A DNA stretch of 40,310 nt from an uncultured Pseudomonadota bacterium (GTDB lineage: Bacteria; Pseudomonadota; Gammaproteobacteria; Competibacterales; Competibacteraceae): contig CAIMUS010000151.1 in NCBI GenBank assembly GCA_903844665.1, positions 1 through 40,310 on the forward strand. The letters are read 5' to 3'. The notes under the pieces are model-generated. The model saw only the letters and a program-made list of their open reading frames with translations, was not told the DNA's origin and made no database searches. Below, in pieces: positions 36,374 to 40,310 of the stretch. The position numbers and the translations under genes are program-made. The number at the start of each line of letters is the position of its first letter. Position 1 is the stretch's first letter.

Positions 36374-37558
36374 ATGAACGAAGGTATTCTGGTCATCAAC
36401 ACCGGCTCGTCCAGCATCAAATTCTCGCTGTTCGAGCGGAAGGCAGCGACGGATTTTGCACTCCAGGCGAAGGGCCAGGTGGAAGGGATCGGGACTCAGC
36501 CGCATTTCATCGCCAAAACGGCCGGCCGGATACTGGCTGAAAAGTATTGGGAAGATGAGACGGTGGAACGCGACGTGCTGCTGGGTTATTTGTCGAACTG
36601 GATTCGGGACTATCTGGGGGAAGGCCCGTTGCGGGCGGTAGGCCATCGGGTGGTGTTCGGCGGTGAGATCTATCGCACCCCGGTGCGGGTGACGGCCGAG
36701 GTCATGGCGGTGCTGACCGACCTGATCCCGTTGATGCCCTTGCATCTGCCCGCCAACCTGGCGCCGATCGAGGCTATCGCCCGGGTCAATCCCGATCTGC
36801 CTCAGGTGGCTTGTTTCGATACCTCCTTCCATCACACCATCCCCCGACTGGCGCAGCTTTATGCCCTGCCGCGCGCCCTCACCGACGAAGGGCTACACGG
36901 TTATGGCTTCCACGGCCTGTCCTACGAATACATCGCCGGCCAGTTGCAGCAGATCGATCCTGATGCGGTGGCGGGTCGTGCGGTCGTGGCCCATCTCGGC
37001 AGCGGGGCCAGCCTGTGCGCCCTGGTGGGTGGCCAAAGCGTGGCCTGCACGCTGGGGTTCGGCGCCCTGGATGGTCTGGTCATGGGCGCCCGACCGGGCC
37101 GGTTGGACCCTGGGATTCTGCTCTATCTCCTCCAGGCCAGAAAGATGGATGCCCGCGCGCTCGAACAACTGCTGTACCAGGAGTGCGGCCTGTTGGGGGT
37201 CTCCGGCATCAGCAATGACCTGCGCGACCTGCAGGCCAGCGACAGTCCCCATGCCAGGGAAGCCATCGCTCTGTTCTGCTACCGGGCGGCACGGGAGTTG
37301 GGCTCGATGGTCGCCGCCGCCGGCGGTTTGGATGCCTTGGTGTTCACGGCGGGGATTGGCGAACATAACCCGGAAGTCCGCGCCGGCATCTGCGCGCAAT
37401 CCGCCTGGCTGGGGATCAGGCTGGATGAGGAAGCCAATCGCAACGGCAATCTCTGCATCAGTACCCCTGCCAGCACCGTCAGGGTCTGGGTGATTCCCAC
37501 CGACGAGGAACTGATGATCGCCCGGCATACGGGAGCGGTCATTGCCGGTATTGCATAG
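36374..37558 (+). CDS. ackA: acetate kinase
   Basis: From the ATG at 36374 the protein has 394 residues; a longer reading from 36335 exists, but GGAGGA lies 7 nt before this ATG and the family begins ILVINTGSSSIKFSLF. Further motifs: GHRVVFGG, FDTSFHHTIP, YGFHGLSYEYI, HLGSGASLCAL, MGARPGRLDPGI, and FTAGIGEHNPEVR. It interconverts acetyl-phosphate and acetate with ATP. It pairs with pyk (divergent, shared 130-bp spacer) and functionally with the Pat acetyltransferase. No pta is present in the window. Confidence 0.96.
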   Translation: MNEGILVINTGSSSIKFSLFERKAATDFALQAKGQVEGIGTQPHFIAKTAGRILAEKYWEDETVERDVLLGYLSNWIRDYLGEGPLRAVGHRVVFGGEIYRTPVRVTAEVMAVLTDLIPLMPLHLPANLAPIEAIARVNPDLPQVACFDTSFHHTIPRLAQLYALPRALTDEGLHGYGFHGLSYEYIAGQLQQIDPDAVAGRAVVAHLGSGASLCALVGGQSVACTLGFGALDGLVMGARPGRLDPGILLYLLQARKMDARALEQLLYQECGLLGVSGISNDLRDLQASDSPHAREAIALFCYRAARELGSMVAAAGGLDALVFTAGIGEHNPEVRAGICAQSAWLGIRLDEEANRNGNLCISTPASTVRVWVIPTDEELMIARHTGAVIAGIA

Positions 37559-37637
37559 GTGCGTTGGCACTGGTTTGGTACGCTCTCATGCATCCGGGAT
37601 AAATTCAACCCATTTAGGAGTTACGCAGTTCAGGCAT

Positions 37638-37665
37638 GTAGGGGCGGTTCGCGAACCGCCCCTAC
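37638..37665. repeat. 28-bp palindrome of the GTAGGGGCGG family
   Basis: It starts GTAGGGGCGGTTCG and is a perfect palindrome identical to 36-63. It lies between ackA and the Pcm-like fragment. Confidence 0.88.
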
Positions 37666-37726
37666 CAGGTACTCCTAACTGCTCGCCTATCAAGTTTTTT
37701 TCCCTTGACAGGACCAGAACATGCTG

Positions 37727-37942
37727 TTCATGCCGCGGCACGGCGCCCAGCACTTGCAGGACCCGCTCGTCCAGAGTTGGCTTGCCCAATTCGTCGCGGG
37801 TCAACCGGACCTCCACGGCGATCTCCTCCACCATCCGCGCGCGCAACGGCGTAAAATCCACCGCACCGGCAGGGACAGCCAGCGCCAGGAGCAGGACCGT
37901 GAGGAGCCTGCGGGTGAGGAGATGCCAACGGTGTGGGTGCAT
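37727..37942 (-). pseudogene. N-terminal fragment of a Pcm-like (protein-L-isoaspartate methyltransferase) gene with signal peptide
   Basis: From the ATG at 37942 the frame gives a signal peptide (RRLLTVLLLALAVPAGA) and then FTPLRARMVEEIAVEVRLTR, DERVLQVLGAVPRHE, which is the conserved N-terminal helix pair of isoaspartate methyltransferases ending at PRHE (normally PRHEFVP). After residue 72 the match ends and the frame runs into unrelated sequence to 37586. The SAM-binding core is missing, so the product cannot be active. Confidence 0.72.
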
Positions 37943-38066
37943 GATAGCCAGGATCGGTTGGAAGGATGATAATATCGTTATTGTAGCGGTTCCTGTCCGC
38001 CGTGACCTGGTTGTCCAGCGAGCAACCGTCTCCTCGATAGGCAGCCAATTTCCTGACTGAATTGCT

Positions 38067-38750
38067 TTGTTTTATCGATGGGATTTCCAACTCCAACCAC
38101 TCACCGTCATCGACGATTACTTGAAAGATATACCTGTAAGCAAACAAGGCGGCGTGGTCTTCATCGGCGGCGCCACCGGCGCCGGCAAGACCACTTTGGC
38201 GTGGCATTTGATCCGCGACCAGGGTTTCACGGCGTTGGTTTCGGTCGATTACATCCGCGAAGCACTCCGCGCCCCATCGCTGTGGCCCGACGGCAAAGTG
38301 CCCGTCGAGCTCCGGGAATCCTCTTATGTTTCCGCTGATTTTCTCTCACAGAGTGGCTACCTGGTGGAATCGATCGGTCGAATTGCCGAGCGCATGTTGA
38401 AAAAGGGGGAAACCGGGGTAATCGAAGGCGTGAATCTGGTCCCCTCGCAACTCAGCGGACTGCTCGCCGGACCGCTGCAGGACAGGCACCTGTTTATTAT
38501 GCTGACGCTGGACCTGGAGAGTCACCATCGGGAACGTCTCGGCACGCGCGGAAAAAGGTACCTCGATCATGCGCCTACCATTACGACGATTGGAAGGCTG
38601 CTGCGTGCGGACGCCGAAACGCTCATGCGGAACGCGCCGGACCTCAACATCGTCTGCATCGACGCCTCGGGTTCGGTCACCGCTACCGCGCAGGCGATAC
38701 GGCAATATCTCAAGCGCTGGCAAGCGGGCTTGTCCCTTAAGCCCGCGTAG
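38067..38750 (+). CDS. P-loop kinase, 2-phosphoglycerate-kinase/zeta-toxin-like
   Basis: From a TTG at 38067 this gives 227 residues; the first in-frame stop is 7 codons upstream, so the N-terminus is uncertain and may be truncated. Walker A is GGATGAGKTT (34-43). SVDYIREALRAP, SSYVSADFLSQSGY, GVIEGVNLVP and HHRERLGTRGKRY follow, as in 2-phosphoglycerate kinases and related P-loop kinases. These phosphorylate a small substrate with ATP; 2-phosphoglycerate to cyclic-2,3-bisphosphoglycerate precursor is one family reaction, but the substrate is not readable. It stands alone. Confidence 0.65.
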   Translation: MFYRWDFQLQPLTVIDDYLKDIPVSKQGGVVFIGGATGAGKTTLAWHLIRDQGFTALVSVDYIREALRAPSLWPDGKVPVELRESSYVSADFLSQSGYLVESIGRIAERMLKKGETGVIEGVNLVPSQLSGLLAGPLQDRHLFIMLTLDLESHHRERLGTRGKRYLDHAPTITTIGRLLRADAETLMRNAPDLNIVCIDASGSVTATAQAIRQYLKRWQAGLSLKPA

Positions 38751-38751
38751 A

Positions 38752-38776
38752 GCGCAATAGCGTTAGTGTATTGCGC
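38752..38776. repeat. short hairpin after the P-loop kinase gene
   Basis: GCGCAATA (38752-38759) and TATTGCGC (38769-38776) form a perfect 8-bp stem with a 9-nt loop, 2 bp after the stop codon. It may act as a weak terminator. 38777-38964 is AT-rich with no gene. Confidence 0.65.
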
Positions 38777-38964
38777 CGTAAGGGGGCAATAATGTGAATA
38801 TTTCACTGCCACATCCGCTGTTGACCGTTATAATATTGAATCGGATGAAAAATACTATGATTGAATTAAATTTTACAATTTTTAATCATATTTTTTAAAT
38901 CAGTAGCTTAGACTTAATATATAACTAAGTGGAAGTCATAGAGGGTTTGTTCGAGGATATCGCC

Positions 38965-39189
38965 ATGATGACCGGAACCGATTATGTAGTCACCCAGCCT
39001 TTCTTCAGCAGTAACGGGGCCAGTGGGATCGTCGAATTTCTCCCCGGCGATCACCTGTTCCTGCTCGGCCCAGGCTATGATCCGGGCTTGCTCCGTGCGC
39101 TGCTGTCGCGCGGAACAACACGACAGGTGATCCTTTTCTTTAAGCGCTCGGATGTGCAACAGTTTGTGCGCAAGTTCCGTCAGGTTTGA
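38965..39189 (+). CDS. small protein of unknown function
   Basis: From the ATG at 38965 it has 74 residues and a GAGG site 8 nt upstream; a GTG at 38929 would add 12 residues. It starts MMTGTDYVVTQPFFSSNGAS and contains FLPGDHLFLLGPGYDPGLL and a basic C-terminus. No signal peptide, no family recognised. It is isolated between AT-rich and repeat sequence. Confidence 0.5.
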   Translation: MMTGTDYVVTQPFFSSNGASGIVEFLPGDHLFLLGPGYDPGLLRALLSRGTTRQVILFFKRSDVQQFVRKFRQV

Positions 39190-39197
39190 CGCCTCCC

Positions 39198-39290
39198 GGG
39201 TGGTGTTTCAGAACTGGATATGATGTTTAACACGGCATCGCTCTACCGCACCTCAGAAAACGACTCATATCCACGTTTGGAACACCACCC
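39198..39290. mobile_element. 93-bp miniature inverted-repeat element (GGGTGGTGTT ends), copy 1
   Basis: The left arm GGGTGGTGTTTCAGAACTGG and the right arm ending GGAACACCACCC are inverse over about 26 bp with five mismatches (shared core GGATATGA). No coding capacity. A similar unit is at 40158-40246. Clear target duplications are not seen. Confidence 0.65.
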
Positions 39291-39379
39291 CCCAGTGAAC
39301 TGGTTGAGTCGCTAACACCGAAGCGTCAGCCAACGCGCCGGGAGAAGTGACAGGAAGTCACCTTATCCCGGCGCGAGTC

Positions 39380-39437
39380 GGGGACTCGACACGATATACA
39401 ATGCGCCGGGAAACTCGATGCGAAGGGGCCTGATCAT
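39380..39437 (-). pseudogene. N-terminal fragment of a REP-associated (RAYT/Y1) transposase
   Basis: From the ATG at 39437, the minus strand reads MIRPLRIEFPGALYIVSS. This is the typical beginning of IS200-like REP-associated tyrosine transposases (xRPLRIEFPGALYHVTSRG). The frame then leaves the family. No catalytic HUH or Tyr motif remains. Confidence 0.7.
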
Positions 39438-39503
39438 GCAGAAGCTTGGCCCTAACCATGGTGAAAAAAGACCTGACCCCACTGTTGCGTTCCAGAGGAA
39501 CCC

Positions 39504-39689
39504 ATGTACATTCATACTGCTAAACAAGATGCCATCGCGGCCATTCAGCGCCTGCCGGATACCGCCGACATGGAAGAGATCATGTACCGACTCTATGTGC
39601 TGGAGAATATCCGGCGCGGACAGGAAGATGCTGCACAGGGCAAAACCGTACCCGCCGAGCAAGTCTTGAAAGACATTCAGGCATGGTAA
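39504..39689 (+). CDS. antitoxin of a ParE-type pair
   Basis: This encodes 61 residues (MYIHTAKQDAIAAIQRLPDTADMEEIM...) with GAGGAA just before ATG. Short, acidic and helical, with the order and size of an antitoxin; the gene overlaps the toxin by 7 bp. The DNA-binding domain type is not clear. Confidence 0.75.
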   Translation: MYIHTAKQDAIAAIQRLPDTADMEEIMYRLYVLENIRRGQEDAAQGKTVPAEQVLKDIQAW

Positions 39690-39982
39690 AGTGGACCGAT
39701 CACGCCAAAGCCCAGCTTCGCGATATCCACAAGTATATTGTGCGAGATTCCACGCTTTACGCCAAGCGTGTAGCTGAAGCCTTGGTCAGCAAAACCATTG
39801 GCCTCGATGATCTGCCGCGCATCGGCCACATCGTGCCGGAATTCAACGAGGAGACTGTCCGCGAGCTGTCGCTTTATTCCTACCGTATTTTGTATGAGAT
39901 CAAACCCACCTATATTGAAGTGTTGGCCGTAATCCATAAACGCCGCGACTTACGGCCAGAAGACATTCCGAGAGAACCGTAA
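39683..39982 (+). CDS. ParE/RelE-superfamily toxin
   Basis: This encodes 99 residues: VKWTDHAKAQLRDIHKYIV, IGHIVPEFNEETVRELSLY, SYRILYEIKPTYIEVLAVIHKRRDL are the family's successive blocks. It follows its antitoxin with overlapping ends. ParE toxins inhibit gyrase; RelE toxins cut mRNA; which applies is not decided. Confidence 0.92.
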   Translation: MVKWTDHAKAQLRDIHKYIVRDSTLYAKRVAEALVSKTIGLDDLPRIGHIVPEFNEETVRELSLYSYRILYEIKPTYIEVLAVIHKRRDLRPEDIPREP

Positions 39983-40157
39983 AAAAACGGGAGAATCAGG
40001 TCGTTGTACGATGATCGCCTTGTAACGACCTTGGAATACATGCCCGACGCGGCTATGCTGACGATTAAAATGTTGGGTGTAGACCCGAATGGCACTAACT
40101 TTTCATATAACTTTTTGATTTGTATTAGTATTTATGCCACTTTGAGGTATCATAACC

Positions 40158-40246
40158 GGGTGGTGTTACGAAAGTGTTGGCATGAAAAAATTAAGTTATT
40201 CAAACAGTTGATTATAAATGATGAGCAACTGTTTTGGAACACTACC
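40158..40246. mobile_element. 89-bp miniature inverted-repeat element (GGGTGGTGTT ends), copy 2
   Basis: GGTGGTGTTACGAAA at the left and TTTTGGAACACTACC at the right are imperfect inverse arms (11 of 15). The size and left end match the element at 39198-39290. A further small palindrome (AAACAGTTG...CAACTGTTT, 40202-40233) lies inside. No gene is supported in 39983-40310. Confidence 0.5.
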
Positions 40247-40310
40247 GTCAATTTAAAGCCAAGCTGGTGGCCTAAAAAATAGCGGAATCAATAGGTTACG
40301 TGAAAAGTTA

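Noticed and set aside
40004-40282. 92-codon open frame at the right edge
   Set aside because: It has an unusual TTG start, AT-rich codons and runs through the inverted-repeat element; no recognisable protein.

Overview
The window looks like a chromosomal piece of a moderately GC-rich gammaproteobacterium. The run pyrG-kdsA-eno-ftsB-ispD (18466-23943) is the usual gammaproteobacterial order. A Pat-type protein acetyltransferase, acetate kinase, an atypical pyruvate kinase and two large amylolytic enzymes suggest a heterotroph handling glycogen/starch and acetate. A relative of the Competibacter-type glycogen-accumulating bacteria would fit, but that placement is inference only.

Layout. 1-3811: a small exported protein, repeat hairpins, the pat acetyltransferase gene and a broken copy of its 5' end. 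3828-8607: a small unknown gene, a membrane hybrid histidine kinase, and an ISNCY-like insertion sequence. 8943-15450: a secreted GH31 alpha-glucosidase with two CBM20 starch-binding domains, then an (alpha/alpha)6 glycoside hydrolase. 15489-16187: the LuxR/NarL response regulator that probably partners the kinase. 16231-18038: an Rpn-type nuclease and a cluster of three small genes, the middle one split by a 128-bp MITE. 18466-23943: the housekeeping operon region. 23970-33004: a 9-kb accessory island. 33010-37558: moeA, pyruvate kinase and acetate kinase. 37586-40310: gene fragments, a 2-phosphoglycerate-kinase-like P-loop protein, a ParE-type toxin-antitoxin pair and miniature elements.

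The most interesting region is the island. It is bounded by 25-bp direct repeats (24/25 identical), one of which is the true 3' end of moeA and the other a remnant of it beside ispD, so it was inserted between convergent ispD and moeA. It carries a BsuBI/PstI-like restriction-modification locus with a truncated endonuclease, three toxin-antitoxin pairs (ParE-like, BrnTA, VapBC), a lone antitoxin-like gene, and a 1068-residue WD40 - Ras/Roc-like GTPase - COR-like - zinc ribbon - TIR protein. This last has the layout of an NLR-like signalling or defence protein. The amylolytic cassette has the same logic: 69-bp direct repeats (64/69) made from the overlapping 3' ends of the kinase and regulator genes flank 8.8 kb, so the cassette appears to have split a convergent two-component pair.

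Two copies of a 128-bp MITE, each with GTAA ends and a perfect 8-bp target duplication, sit in the first codons of two unrelated small genes. Gene-end duplications (pat, kinase/regulator, kdsA, moeA), gene fragments (an FAD oxidoreductase, a Pcm-like methyltransferase, a RAYT transposase) and many palindromic repeats show a genome region rich in small rearrangements.
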